From: Burkholderia ubonensis subsp. mesacidophila
Lineage (GTDB): Bacteria; Pseudomonadota; Gammaproteobacteria; Burkholderiales; Burkholderiaceae
Assembly: GCF_002097715.1 (NCBI RefSeq)
Contig: NZ_CP020737.1
Location: 744,001-808,000, forward strand
DNA length: 64,000 nt
Direction of reading: 5' to 3'
How positions within the stretch are numbered: position 1 is the stretch's first letter; each line of letters starts with the position of its first letter. The notes beneath the pieces were generated by a model, which saw only the letters and a program-made list of their open reading frames with translations, was not told the DNA's origin and made no database searches. Shown one piece after another: positions 46,201-55,719 of this stretch. The translations under genes and the position numbers were made by a program.

Positions 46201-47494
46201 TTGCCGGCTTCGCGCGCTCGACCTCGATGTGATAGTTCGACACCATCCCGCGCGGGTCGATCCGCACGAGTTCGTTGCGCAGGTGGGCCGGCAGCGGCAG
46301 CCCGCGGATGAATTCGCTGAGGATGCCGAGATCGACGCGGTCGCCGGCCACGCTGATCAGCTGCCCCTGGCTCGCGGACGGCACCCGGTAGCGCGCGGTG
46401 AGCGTCGCCATGCCGAGCGAGCGGGCGAGCGGCGTGCCGTCCGGCAGCGGCGGCTGGCCCAGCTCCGCGTGAAAGCGCGACAGGTGCAGCGTGTAGTCGT
46501 GGCCGGGGTCCATCGTCATGTCCCAGCCGAAGCGGGCGATCGGCACGTCGAGCCGCGGCTGCGTCGGCCGCACGCGCAGCGCGACGTCCGCGCCCCGCAG
46601 GTTGCCGCCCGCCGAGCGCAGGCGGCCGTCGCGGAAGGTCGCCCAGATCGCGTTGTCGATCTGGCCCGCGTGCATCGTGAACGGCATGTTCAGGTAGCGG
46701 GCGAGGGTCGGCAGGTCGACGGGGCCGGTCGACAGGTACGCGTCGCCGGTCCAGTTCGCCGGCTTGCCGATCGGCCCGAGCGCCTTGTGCGTGAAGCGCG
46801 CGCGGAAATCCAGCGGGCCGCGCAGCAGCGTGCCGTTCGCGGGCGCCTGCAGCGCCGCCTTGTGGACGCGGCCGTCGTTGAGCACCGCGAGCCGGATTCC
46901 GGACAGCGCGAGCTCCGGCGCGTCGTGCCGCGCGTCGCGCCAGCGCAGCGTGCCGCCGCGCAGCACGATCGCCTCCTGCTTGAGGAGCCAGGTGCTGAAC
47001 GTATCGTTGCCGCCGTGGGTGGTCGGCACGCCGACCCCCGCGATGAACAGCGCGCCGTCCGCGGTGCGCTCGACGACCAGGTCCGGCTGGTCGACGATCA
47101 GGCTCGACAGCGCGGGCTTCAGTCGCAACATCGACATCCACGACAGCGCGGCGGTGGCGTGCGGCACCGACAGCGCGACCCGGCCGTCATGGCCGCGGAT
47201 CGTCAGCCCGGCGACCTCGACGCCCGGCTGCATGCCGGACCAATGGGGGGAAAGCTTGCCGATCGAAAGCTGCGCGTGGAGCTTGGCGGAGACGAAACGC
47301 TCGATGTCCGGGCGGTAGTTGTCGATGCGGGGCAGCAGCACATAGCGCAGCCCGAGGAATGCGCCCGACGCGACGAAGTAGGTGCCGAGCCCGACTGCCA
47401 GCGTCACCTTGAACACACGACGCAATACCGGATGATCGTGCTTCGGAGGTCCCGCTTCGGGCACTGCTACGGCGGATTCCTGACTGTCGGACAT
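43295..47494 (-). CDS. yhdP: YhdP-family AsmA-like envelope protein
   Basis: A 1399-residue protein starting at ATG 47494 (MSDSQESAVAVPE). An ATG at 47548 would add 18 residues. One N-terminal membrane anchor (VFKVTLAVGLGTYFVASGAFLGLRYVLLP) is followed by a long periplasmic AsmA/TIGR02099 region rich in beta strands, with a DUF3971 region near the front third and the AsmA-like C-terminal part (ILKVDPGAAKLLGVLSLQSLARFLTLNF). YhdP is thought to form a bridge carrying phospholipid to the outer membrane. First gene of yhdP-nitrilase-tldD. Divergent from glnE. Confidence 0.93.
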   Translation of the reverse strand: MSDSQESAVAVPEAGPPKHDHPVLRRVFKVTLAVGLGTYFVASGAFLGLRYVLLPRIDNYRPDIERFVSAKLHAQLSIGKLSPHWSGMQPGVEVAGLTIRGHDGRVALSVPHATAALSWMSMLRLKPALSSLIVDQPDLVVERTADGALFIAGVGVPTTHGGNDTFSTWLLKQEAIVLRGGTLRWRDARHDAPELALSGIRLAVLNDGRVHKAALQAPANGTLLRGPLDFRARFTHKALGPIGKPANWTGDAYLSTGPVDLPTLARYLNMPFTMHAGQIDNAIWATFRDGRLRSAGGNLRGADVALRVRPTQPRLDVPIARFGWDMTMDPGHDYTLHLSRFHAELGQPPLPDGTPLARSLGMATLTARYRVPSASQGQLISVAGDRVDLGILSEFIRGLPLPAHLRNELVRIDPRGMVSNYHIEVERAKPAKAELAEEEKRTGAAPVVRYRFLGDLQGISFAAQEPPPGLSAHGHPRAGWPGIENLWGRVDATEAGGVAHFDTVNAAVTVPGEFDEPRLTFDRLRGNAKWVVTPAPGEKHARVDVTVPDLLVSNPDAEIAVSGSYTNPGHGRGALDLRAEFARAAVARIPRYLPTGMAEHLRQYLGHALQAGQVTKGASIVARGPLETFPYEHDPSGGVFRIVAPFTGGQFEPTPFPPHKLANGTQSVWPALTGIDGVFALEQNKLRFDIARASYKQVALTKVRGRIDDLGHPLTSPLVIEGDAHGPLADLIDYANNSTLGSLSGHVGERIDAQGPATLALKLTIPQRIAHQHTNVEGSLAFGGNTLSTDGVPPLSALRGSVRFTQSGATLDNLSARFLGGPVRANGSLTSHGPYTVDVDGRLALDAARGLNLHGPAAALLEHVVGDAPYRIAVRGAPGRLPDVTARSDLTGVALNFPAPFAKPAGTPMPFSFTLQQAAPPTDARRLERADLTLGPIAATYVLDATPGQPLRAVRGAMGIHRMPDVPQEGVSAAVDVGELDADAWLALAHTLRGPQRAAEPQAAERIDLASFAPKRFAFHFGTLKLLKRNWENVIVGASHVDELWQANIASNQVSGYLSWAPGGGNNGAGVLNARLAKLVIPQSAEQDLVGRAMNLPTPADRAIPSIDLVVDQVVERGHDIGRLVVNARNVEEDGVPVWQLDKLELSNPAAKLTATGNWRTSRRALARGVDEADAPRRTVFDFKLDIGNAGALLDRVGLPRTVGDGHGTLTGKVGWRGGPTALDYPSLNGHLALDLEHGEILKVDPGAAKLLGVLSLQSLARFLTLNFREVVGKGLPFEKITGTGQITNGIARTDDFEMTTSPAKVTLKGSVDLGAETQDLRAHVAPKIGAGTAAIAAAIINPLLGVGVLAANYALSETLSRAFAIDYAINGSWAHPHIERVRGDQGKMNHDAAGTSPP

Positions 47495-47682
47495 GCGGCG
47501 GACGGGCGGCGGTGTGGTAGTTTGCGAACTGACGTTGAAATGTATCACACGGGTCCGTGCCGGCGGCCGTTGCGGCGGCGCGGCACGGGCTTCCCGGCGC
47601 GCGATCGTGCGCCTGCCGCGCGCGCGGCAGCGCGTGCACGTTCCTTTTTATCGCCCGATCCTTGCGCAAGGCCCGCATCTCG

Positions 47683-50472
47683 ATGACCGACGCTTCAGCC
47701 CTGATCAGCACGTCCTATTCCCACTATCTGGCGCGCGCGGTCGCGGCGCGCCCCGCGCTCGCCGGCCGGATCGCCGCGTGGGCGGCCGCGCCCGTGTCCC
47801 GCGCGCAGCTCGAAACGCGGCTCGACGAGCTGCTCGCGGCGCCCGCCGGGGCGGCCGCGCCCACCGAGGACCAGTTCAAGAAGGCGCTCCGCCAGCTGCG
47901 CGCCGAGGTGTTCGGCGCGGTCGCCGAGCGCGACCTGCGCGGGCTGGCCGACGTGGCCGAGGTCACGGGCGCGATGACCGATCTCGCCGAGGTGGCCGTG
48001 CAGCGCGCGCTCGCGCTGCTGTCGGCCGAGCTCGACGCGCTGTACGGCGAGCCGCGCGGCGCGGACGGCCAGCGCGTCGTGCTCGGCGTGGTCGGGATGG
48101 GCAAGCTGGGCGGGCGCGAACTGAACGTGTCGTCCGACATCGACCTGATCTTCGTCTACGAGGACGACGGCGAGACGGCGGGCGGCGCTCGCGCGGCGCT
48201 GTCGACGCAGGAATATTTCACGCGGCTCGGCCGCCGCCTGATCGGCGTGCTGTCCGAAGTAACGGCCGACGGCTACGTGTTCCGCGTCGACATGCGGCTG
48301 CGCCCGAACGGCGATTCCGGGCCGCTCGTCTGCAGCCTCGGGATGCTCGAGGAGTACTTCTACGTGCAGGGGCGCGAGTGGGAGCGCTACGCATGGATCA
48401 AGGGCCGGCTCGTGTCGGAAGGGGAGAGCGATGCGGCCCGGCGGCTCGCCACGCAGCTCGACGCGATCGTCAAGCCGTTCGTCTACCGGCGCTACCTCGA
48501 TTTCGGCGTGATCGGCGCGATCCGCTCGCTGCACCAGCAGATCCGCCAGGAGGCAGCGCGCCGCGCGTCGATGCGGCCGGACAAGGCCGACGACATCAAG
48601 CTCGGGCGCGGCGGGATCCGCGAGATCGAATTCAGCGCGCAGGTGTTCCAGCTGATCCGCGGGGGCCAGGACGCGGGGTTCCGCGTGCGGCCGACGCTCG
48701 CCGTGCTGCGCCATGCGCAGGCGCGCGGGCTGATCGGCGACGACGTCGAGGCGCGGCTCGCCGACGCTTACCAGTTCCTGCGTACGCTCGAGCACCGGCT
48801 GCAATACCGCAACGACGCGCAGACCCACGCGATGCCGGTCGACGCCGACGAGCGCGCGGCGCTGGCGGCGTCGCTCGGCCTGGCCGACTATGCGGCGCTG
48901 ATGACGGTGCTGGACGGCCACCGGACGTTCGTCGAGGCGCAGTTCGACCAGATCTTCGCGGACAAGGTCAACGGCGGGCCGTGCGGGGCCGCCGACGACA
49001 GCGCGGCGGCCTGGATCTGGAGCGGCGCGCTCGCCGACGACGGCGCGGACGATACGCTGGCGGCCCGTCTGGAAAGCCTCGGCTTCGGTGATCCGCAGGC
49101 GGTGCTGACGCGCCTGCGCGCGGTCTGGCAGTCGTCGCGCTACACGGGCCTGGGGGAAAAGAGCCGCCAGCGCTTCGACAGCGTCGCGCAGCGCGCGCTC
49201 GAGGCGGCGCCGCGGATCGACGCCGCGCACCGCGACGACACGATCGTGCGGCTGTTCGACCTGCTCGAGACGGTCAGCCGGCGCGGCGTCTACCTCGCGC
49301 TGCTGACCGAGTACCCGGCGGCGCTCGATCGCGTGCTGTCGGTGCTTGGCGCGACGCGCTGGGGCGGCGGCTACCTGATCCGGCACCCGCAACTGCTCGA
49401 CGAGCTGCTCGACGACGAGGCGATCGCGAGCCCGTTCGACTGGCCCGCGTTCAAGAACGCGCTGCGCGCGCGGCTCGCGGCGGCCGACGGCCCCGAGCAG
49501 CAGATGGACCTGCTGCGCCACGCGCAGCACGCGGAGGTGTTCCGCATCCTGCTGATCGATCTCGCGGGGCAACTGTCGGTCGAGCACATCAGCGACCGCC
49601 TGTCCGAGCTGGCCGACGCGGTGCTCGACGTGACGATCGAGATCGTCTGGTCGCAGCTCGCGAAGCGCCACCGCGACGTGCCGCAGTTTGCGGTGATCGC
49701 GTACGGCAAGCTGGGCGGCAAGGAGCTCGGCTACGCGTCGGATCTCGACCTGATTTTCCTGTACGACGACCCGGACGAGCGCGCGGCGGACGTCTACACG
49801 ACCTTCACGCGTCGGCTGATCACATGGCTGACGACGGCGACCGGCGCGGGCGCGCTGTTCGACATCGACCTGCGGCTGCGGCCGAACGGCGAGGCCGGGC
49901 TGCTCGTCACCGATCTCGACGCGTTCCGCCGCTACCAGCTGCGCGAGGGCGATGCGGCGAACACCGCGTGGGTCTGGGAGCACCAGGCGCTGACGCGGGC
50001 GCGCTACAGCGCGGGCGATGCGCAGATCGGCGCGGCGTTCGAGGCGATCCGCCAGCAGGTGCTGACGATGCCGCGCGACGCGACCGTGCTCGCGAAGGAA
50101 ATCGTCGACATGCGCGACAAGGTGTTCGCCGGCCATCCGAACCACGGCGAGCTGTTCGACCTGAAGCACGACCGCGGCGGGATGGTGGACATCGAGTTCA
50201 TCGTCCAGTACTGGGTGCTGCTGCATGCGTCGCGCGATCCGGAGCTGATTCGCAATACCGGCAACATCGCGCTGCTGCGCGAGGTCGCGCGCTTCGGGCT
50301 GATGAGCGAGGCGGAAGCCGAGCGCGTCGGCGCGGCCTATCGGACATACCGGAAGCTGCAGCACAAGCTGCGGCTCGACGGGATGGAGAAGGCGCGGGTC
50401 GATCCGGCGATGGTCGCCGACGAGCGGGCGGCGGTGACGGCGCTGTGGGAGCGGGTGTTCGGCGGCGCGTGA
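47683..50472 (+). CDS. glnE: Bifunctional glutamine synthetase adenylyltransferase/deadenylase
   Basis: A 929-residue enzyme that adds AMP to, and removes it from, glutamine synthetase as nitrogen status changes. Start at ATG 47683 (MTDASALISTSYSHYL). Two nucleotidyltransferase domains show GxG and DxD motifs: VVGMGKLGGRELNVSSDIDLIFVYEDD near residue 140, and IAYGKLGGKELGYASDLDLIFLYDD near 675. Each is followed by a GlnD-type helical domain (RGGIREIEFSAQVFQLIRGG, RGGMVDIEFIVQYWVLLHA). Length matches the family. Confidence 0.97.
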   Translation: MTDASALISTSYSHYLARAVAARPALAGRIAAWAAAPVSRAQLETRLDELLAAPAGAAAPTEDQFKKALRQLRAEVFGAVAERDLRGLADVAEVTGAMTDLAEVAVQRALALLSAELDALYGEPRGADGQRVVLGVVGMGKLGGRELNVSSDIDLIFVYEDDGETAGGARAALSTQEYFTRLGRRLIGVLSEVTADGYVFRVDMRLRPNGDSGPLVCSLGMLEEYFYVQGREWERYAWIKGRLVSEGESDAARRLATQLDAIVKPFVYRRYLDFGVIGAIRSLHQQIRQEAARRASMRPDKADDIKLGRGGIREIEFSAQVFQLIRGGQDAGFRVRPTLAVLRHAQARGLIGDDVEARLADAYQFLRTLEHRLQYRNDAQTHAMPVDADERAALAASLGLADYAALMTVLDGHRTFVEAQFDQIFADKVNGGPCGAADDSAAAWIWSGALADDGADDTLAARLESLGFGDPQAVLTRLRAVWQSSRYTGLGEKSRQRFDSVAQRALEAAPRIDAAHRDDTIVRLFDLLETVSRRGVYLALLTEYPAALDRVLSVLGATRWGGGYLIRHPQLLDELLDDEAIASPFDWPAFKNALRARLAAADGPEQQMDLLRHAQHAEVFRILLIDLAGQLSVEHISDRLSELADAVLDVTIEIVWSQLAKRHRDVPQFAVIAYGKLGGKELGYASDLDLIFLYDDPDERAADVYTTFTRRLITWLTTATGAGALFDIDLRLRPNGEAGLLVTDLDAFRRYQLREGDAANTAWVWEHQALTRARYSAGDAQIGAAFEAIRQQVLTMPRDATVLAKEIVDMRDKVFAGHPNHGELFDLKHDRGGMVDIEFIVQYWVLLHASRDPELIRNTGNIALLREVARFGLMSEAEAERVGAAYRTYRKLQHKLRLDGMEKARVDPAMVADERAAVTALWERVFGGA

Positions 50473-50569
50473 CGGGCGGCGCGTGCGGGGGCGACTGCCG
50501 GGGGCGGCCGGTCCCGCTGTGTTGAGAATCGTTTGAGATTGTTTGAGCGGAATCGCCGGCATCGAAAGA

Positions 50570-52864
50570 ATGCGGGCTTTCCGTTCAACCGGCGCCGTGC
50601 GCCCTCAACGAGCCCGTACCATCTTGAATCCGATTCGTCTTGCCTTTGCCACGACGGCGCTGTCTGCGGCCGCCGCTGGATTGTTTTCCGCTTCCGCCGG
50701 CGCTGCCGAGCCGGCTTCCACGTCACTCAAGAACCTGTCGCGGGGCGATGGCCAGTGCCTGGCCTGGCAGCCGGCCGACAACGCGGCGGTGTTTGCCGCG
50801 TGCGACGGCAGTGCCGCGCAGGACTGGACCTTCGAGCCGCGCGACGGCTTCCAGCGCATCGTCAACACCGGCGCGAGCGCCGTGCACGGCACGAAGATGT
50901 GCCTGCACGCGGCCGCGGGCGATACCGGCATGGGGCGCGTGGCGGTCGGCGTGTGCAGCGAAGGCGACCAGACGATGCGCGACTGGCGGGCGGACCGCGG
51001 CCTCGACGGCCAGGTGGTGTTCGGCAACCGGTACCGGACCAACACTGGCCGGCCCGCCGAGGTGCTGGCCCCGCGCGACGGCGGAGCCGGCGTCGCGACG
51101 CAGAACGTGCGCGGCCAGCCGTCGTCGGTCTGGAACTCGGCCGCGTCGATTGCGCCGTCGCAGCGCCCGCTGCTCGGCGACAAGTCCGTGCTGGTGATGG
51201 TGACGCACTTCAACGACTCGAAGCCGGCCGACAGCGAGGTCGTGCGCAAGGCGGTGTTCGGCGACGGCGACGACTATTCGTCGCTGCGGCGCTATCTCGA
51301 GGTTGCGTCGCGCGGCAAGCTGACACTGCACGGACAGACGCTCGACAGCGTCAATCTCGGGGACCGGCCCGCCACCTGCGATTCGGGCACGATCCGCGCG
51401 GCCGCGCGCAACGCGGCGCTCGCCCGTGGCGTGAACCCGGACAAGTTCAACTACCTGTTCGTCGACCTGCCGAAAATGAGCAACTGCAACTGGGGCGGTC
51501 TCGCCGCGACGCCAGGCAACTGGATCCTGTCGAACGCGAGCGGCCACGGCTACTGGATGTGGTCGCACGAGTTCGGTCACAACCTCGGTGCGAAGCATCC
51601 GGGCTCGCTCGTCGACTGCCCGACGCCGGGCGGCACGGTCGAGGTCGGCGGCGCGTGCCGCGCCGGCAAGATCGATGATCCGTCCGACACGATGGGCGGC
51701 GGCGGCCGGCGCCTGTATCCGGCGAGCTATCAGTTGTTCGCCGGCTGGCTGGGCGAGGCCGACGTGCCCGAGATCAAGGGCGACGGCCCCTACCGGCTCG
51801 CGCCGCTATGGGGCGATGCGCCGGGCGCGAAGGCTTACCGCATCGCGCGCGCCGACGGTTCGACGCTGTGGCTCGAGTTCCGTCAGCCGCAGCGCGGCTT
51901 CGACGACTGGAAGTCGGACGATCCGTTCGTCAACGGCGTGATCGTGCGAACCGTCGCATACGGTGGCAATGTGCTGACGAACACGCTGGTCGATTCGACA
52001 CCCGGCAGCGCGACGGGCATGAAGGACGCGCCGCTGATGCCCGGCAACGCGCTGCACGACACGCTGGCGGGCAAGATCGTCACCGTCAAGTCGGTCGGGC
52101 CGGACGGTGCCGTGGTCGAGGTGAAGAACGACGGCCTGCTGCTGCCGCAGGCCGTGGTCACCGGGCCGCAGCAGGCGGCCGCGGGCGCGGCGGTCGTGCT
52201 GTCGGGCGCATCGTCGGCCGGCGAGCAATTGCGCTACGCGTGGGCGCCGCCGGCCGGCATCGACGCGAAGCCGAACGGCGCGGAATTGCGCTTTGTCGCG
52301 CCGTCGCTCGAGCAGGACCGCGATTACGCGTTCGCGCTGACCGTGATCAACGACAAGGGCTATACGTCGCAGGCGACCCACGTCGTCAAGGTGAAGGCGC
52401 AGGAGATCGTCGCCCCGCCGCGCGCCGCGATCAGCGGGCCGGCGTCGGTCGACGGCGGCGCGGCCGTCACGCTGTCCGGCGCATCGTCGACGGGCAAGGG
52501 GCTGACGTATGCGTGGACCGGGCCGGCCGGCGTATCGATCGTCCAGAACGGCGCGGCCGCGAGGTTCGCCGCGCCGAAGGCGAGCGACGAGCGCCGCCTT
52601 GCGTTCAAGCTGGTGGTGACCGACGCACTGGGCCGCAAGGCTGAGGCGACCCACGGCGTGACCGTGCGCGCATCCGCGGGCGAGGGCGCGGTCGCATGGG
52701 ATCCGAAGAAGACGTACGCAACGCCGTGCCACGAGGTCAGCCATGCCGGCAAGACCTGGCTCAACGGTTGGTGGGTGCTCGGCGACGTGCCGGGTACGGG
52801 CGGCGAGTGGGCGGCATGGCGCGAGAAGGGTGTCGCGAACATGCATGCGGTGTGCAAGGGCTAA
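50570..52864 (+). CDS. Secreted zinc metalloprotease with lectin-like, PKD and chitin-binding domains
   Basis: A 764-residue exported protein. From ATG 50570 the signal region is long. A TTG at 50624 would start right at a normal signal peptide ending SASAGAAEPAS. Next comes a ricin B-like region (DGQCLAWQPADNAAVFAACDGSAAQDWTF), then a metzincin domain with HEFGHNLGAKH (H333, H337, H343) as zinc site, like peptidases M11 or M66. Two PKD-like repeats follow (VVTGPQQAAAGAAVVLSGASS and AISGPASVDGGAAVTLSGASS). The end is a CBM5/12-type chitin-binding unit (WDPKKTYATPCHEVSHAGKTW). Probably acts on glycoproteins or fungal and insect surfaces, which is inference. Confidence 0.85.
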   Translation: MRAFRSTGAVRPQRARTILNPIRLAFATTALSAAAAGLFSASAGAAEPASTSLKNLSRGDGQCLAWQPADNAAVFAACDGSAAQDWTFEPRDGFQRIVNTGASAVHGTKMCLHAAAGDTGMGRVAVGVCSEGDQTMRDWRADRGLDGQVVFGNRYRTNTGRPAEVLAPRDGGAGVATQNVRGQPSSVWNSAASIAPSQRPLLGDKSVLVMVTHFNDSKPADSEVVRKAVFGDGDDYSSLRRYLEVASRGKLTLHGQTLDSVNLGDRPATCDSGTIRAAARNAALARGVNPDKFNYLFVDLPKMSNCNWGGLAATPGNWILSNASGHGYWMWSHEFGHNLGAKHPGSLVDCPTPGGTVEVGGACRAGKIDDPSDTMGGGGRRLYPASYQLFAGWLGEADVPEIKGDGPYRLAPLWGDAPGAKAYRIARADGSTLWLEFRQPQRGFDDWKSDDPFVNGVIVRTVAYGGNVLTNTLVDSTPGSATGMKDAPLMPGNALHDTLAGKIVTVKSVGPDGAVVEVKNDGLLLPQAVVTGPQQAAAGAAVVLSGASSAGEQLRYAWAPPAGIDAKPNGAELRFVAPSLEQDRDYAFALTVINDKGYTSQATHVVKVKAQEIVAPPRAAISGPASVDGGAAVTLSGASSTGKGLTYAWTGPAGVSIVQNGAAARFAAPKASDERRLAFKLVVTDALGRKAEATHGVTVRASAGEGAVAWDPKKTYATPCHEVSHAGKTWLNGWWVLGDVPGTGGEWAAWREKGVANMHAVCKG

Positions 52865-53018
52865 CAGCCGCGGCCGTGATGCGATGCGTCTGCGCGGGCG
52901 GACCGCGCCGGCGCGTCGCGTCGCTTCGCTTCGCGGTGAAACGCGCGGCGTCCGGCGTCATTTCATGGCGCGTGGGCGCCGCGTTCCGGTTCGGCCCCGT
53001 GTGTGGGCCCTTTACCGT

Positions 53019-54668
53019 TCACGCCGCCAGCATTTCCTTCGCGTGCTTGCGCGTCGTTGCCGTGATCTCGAGCCCGCCGAGCATCCGCGCGACTTCCTCG
53101 ACGCGGCTCGCCTTGTCGAGCGGGACGACCGTCGACACGGTGCCGCCGTTGTCGTCGGCGCCCTTGGCGACCTGGAAGTGCTGGTCGCCGCGCGCCGCGA
53201 CCTGCGGCAGGTGGGTCACGCACAATACCTGCCGGTCGCGGCCCAACTGGTGCAGCAGCCGGCCGACCACTTCGGCGACGCCGCCGCCGATCCCCGTATC
53301 GACTTCGTCGAAGATCAGCGTCGGCGTCGGGCTCGCGGCGCTCGCAATGACTGCGAGCGCGAGGCTGACCCGCGCGAGCTCACCGCCCGACGCGACCTTC
53401 GCGAGCGGCCGCAGCGGCACGCCCGGGTGCCCGGCGACGCGGAACTCGACCTGCTCGAGGCCGTGCGGGCCGCCGTCGGCGAGCGGCACGAGCGCCACCT
53501 CGAAGCTGCCGCCTGCCATCGACAGCTCCTGCATGCCGGCGGTCACGGCCGTGCCGAGCGCCTTGGCCGCCTGCGCGCGCGCCTTCGACAGGCGCTTCGC
53601 GTCGGCGAGGTAAGCGTCCCACGCCTTGGCCTGCGCGGCGTGCAGCGCGCCGAGGTCGGCGGCGGCGTCGAGCGCGGCCAGCTGCGCGCGCCGCGCCGCG
53701 TGCTCCTCGTGCAGCGTGTCGGGCGGCAGGCGGAACTTGCGGGCGGCCGAATGCAAAGCGTCGAGACGCGTTTCGACCTGCGCGAGCCGGTTCGGGTCGA
53801 GGTCGAGGCGCTGCGCGTAGTGCGACAGCGAGTAGACGGCCTCCTGCAGCTGGATTTCGGCCGGCTCGAGCGACGCGAGCGCATCGCCGAGCGCCGGATC
53901 GTAGTCGGCGAGGCTGCGCAGCTTCGACACGATCGCGCCGAGCTGCGCGAGCATCGCGTCGTCGGCCTCGGACAGCGCATTGAGCGCGCCCTGCACGCCG
54001 TCGATCAGGTTCGCCGAATGCGACAGGCGCTTGTGTTCGTTGCTGACCTCGTCCCATTCGCCGGGCTGCGGCGCGAGCTTGTCGAGCTCGGCGAGCTGCC
54101 ACGCGAGCTTTTCGCGTTCGAGCTGCAGTTCGCGCTCGTGCGCCTTCGCCGCGTCGATCGCCTGGGTCGCATCGCGCCAGACGCGCCACGCGCGCGCGAC
54201 GGTCGCGGCGTCGGCGACGAGCCCGGCATGGGTGTCGAACAGCTCACGCTGCGCATCCGGCCGCATCAGCAGCTGGTGCGCGTGCTGGCCGTGGATGTCG
54301 ACGAGCATTTCGCCGACTTCGCGCAATTGCGCGAGCGTCGCGCTGGTGCCGTTGATGAACGCGCGCGAGCGACCGTTCGCGTCGATTACGCGGCGGAGCA
54401 TCACAGTGTCCTCGGCGTCGAACGCGTGCTCGTCGAGCCAGCGCGCGACGCGGTCGTGCTGGGTGAATTCGGCGGTTATGTCGGCGCGGCCGCAGCCGGT
54501 GCGCACGACGCTCGCGTCGGCGCGTTCGCCGAGCGCCAGTGCGAGCGCGTCGATCAGGATCGATTTGCCGGCGCCGGTTTCGCCGGAGAAAACGGTAAAG
54601 CCGCTGTCGAATTCGAGATCGAGCGCGGCGACGATGACGAAGTCGCGGATCGAGAGGTGGCGGAGCAT
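53019..54668 (-). CDS. recN: DNA repair protein RecN
   Basis: A 549-residue SMC-like ATPase for double-strand break repair. Walker A is FSGETGAGKSILIDAL near residue 30. The signature and Walker B are KVASGGELARVSLALAVIA and PTLIFDEVDTGIGGGVAEVVG. The middle is coiled coil. It lies 19 bp after nadK on the same strand, a widespread gene pair. I see no obvious SOS box in the nadK-hrcA interval. Confidence 0.97.
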   Translation of the reverse strand: MLRHLSIRDFVIVAALDLEFDSGFTVFSGETGAGKSILIDALALALGERADASVVRTGCGRADITAEFTQHDRVARWLDEHAFDAEDTVMLRRVIDANGRSRAFINGTSATLAQLREVGEMLVDIHGQHAHQLLMRPDAQRELFDTHAGLVADAATVARAWRVWRDATQAIDAAKAHERELQLEREKLAWQLAELDKLAPQPGEWDEVSNEHKRLSHSANLIDGVQGALNALSEADDAMLAQLGAIVSKLRSLADYDPALGDALASLEPAEIQLQEAVYSLSHYAQRLDLDPNRLAQVETRLDALHSAARKFRLPPDTLHEEHAARRAQLAALDAAADLGALHAAQAKAWDAYLADAKRLSKARAQAAKALGTAVTAGMQELSMAGGSFEVALVPLADGGPHGLEQVEFRVAGHPGVPLRPLAKVASGGELARVSLALAVIASAASPTPTLIFDEVDTGIGGGVAEVVGRLLHQLGRDRQVLCVTHLPQVAARGDQHFQVAKGADDNGGTVSTVVPLDKASRVEEVARMLGGLEITATTRKHAKEMLAA

Positions 54669-54687
54669 GGTGTCGGGCGGTTGGGCG

Positions 54688-55593
54688 TCAGGGCGCCGTG
54701 TCGTCGTCTTCGTTCGATGCGTGCTCGTTCCAGTGCAGCTTCTTGCGCAGCGTCGCGTAATAGCTGTAGCCGATCGGGTGCAGGAACGGCACGGTGTGCT
54801 TCGAGCGGCGCACCTCGATCGTGTCGTTCAGTTCGAGCGCGGTAAACGACTGCATGTCGAAATTCACGTTGACGTCGCGCCCGCCGACGATCTGGATCGC
54901 GATCTTGGTGTCGTCGGGCAGCACGATCGGCCGGTTCGACAGCGCATGCGGTGCGATCGGCACGAGCACGATGCCCTGCAGCTGCGGATGGAGGATCGGC
55001 CCGGCCGACGACAGCGCGTACGCGGTCGAGCCGGTCGGCGTCGCGACGATCAGGCCGTCCGAGCGCTGGTTGTACATGTACCGGCCGTCGACCGACGCGC
55101 GCAGCTCGACCATCCCGGAGAAGCCGCTGCGGTTCACGACGACGTCGTTGAACGCGAGCGCGTGGTAGATCGGTTCGCCGTTGCGCATGATCCGCGCCTC
55201 GAGCAGCGACCGTTCCTCGCGCTCGAACTTGCCGGACAGCATCACAGGGACGCGCGCCTGCATGTCGGCCGCCGCGATGTCCGTGACGAAGCCGAGCCGC
55301 CCGTGGTTGATCCCGATCAGCGGCGTCTTGTACGGCGCGAGCTGCCGGCCGATGCCGAGCATCGTGCCGTCGCCGCCGAGCACGACCGCCACGTCGGCGC
55401 GCGCCCCGATTTCGGCCGGCGTGAGCGCCGAGTAGCCGGCGATGCCGAACTCGCGCGCAGTGTCGGCTTCGAAGACGACCTCGAAACCCTGCTTCGCGAG
55501 GCAGTCGGCCAGCGTGGCAAGCGGCTCGGCGATGCTGGGCGTGTTGCTCCGGCCGACGAGCGCGACAGTATGGAACTGATTACCGGTTTTCAT
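54688..55593 (-). CDS. nadK: NAD kinase
   Basis: A 301-residue enzyme that makes NADP. The GGDGTML motif is at residues 73-79 ([16 protein letters not shown]), the NE/D motif in [19 protein letters not shown], and the helix [19 protein letters not shown] follows. An acidic C-terminal tail ([11 protein letters not shown]) is unusual but harmless. Divergent from hrcA and upstream of recN. Confidence 0.97.
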   Translation of the reverse strand: MKTGNQFHTVALVGRSNTPSIAEPLATLADCLAKQGFEVVFEADTAREFGIAGYSALTPAEIGARADVAVVLGGDGTMLGIGRQLAPYKTPLIGINHGRLGFVTDIAAADMQARVPVMLSGKFEREERSLLEARIMRNGEPIYHALAFNDVVVNRSGFSGMVELRASVDGRYMYNQRSDGLIVATPTGSTAYALSSAGPILHPQLQGIVLVPIAPHALSNRPIVLPDDTKIAIQIVGGRDVNVNFDMQSFTALELNDTIEVRRSKHTVPFLHPIGYSYYATLRKKLHWNEHASNEDDDTAP

Positions 55594-55705
55594 GGCGGCA
55601 TTACACCATAGCTCGTTGACGAAAAGAACCGTTTGCGGCCCCGGGCGCCGCGCCCGGCCTGTTTGGTGCAGGGCGCGGCCACTCGCCGCAGTCGCGCGGT
55701 TGCGC

Positions 55706-55711
55706 TAAAAT
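55706..55711 (+). promoter_or_regulatory. Candidate -10 box very close to the hrcA start
   Basis: TAAAAT ends 8 bp before the hrcA ATG at 55720. If used, transcription would begin at or within a base or two of the start codon, giving a leaderless message. There is no Shine-Dalgarno sequence before this ATG, which agrees. Confidence 0.45.
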
Positions 55712-55719
55712 TTTCTACC

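Noticed and set aside
55594..55719. A CIRCE element upstream of hrcA
   Set aside because: I looked for TTAGCACTC-N9-GAGTGCTAA in the nadK-hrcA gap and near grpE, dnaK and dnaJ and did not find it.
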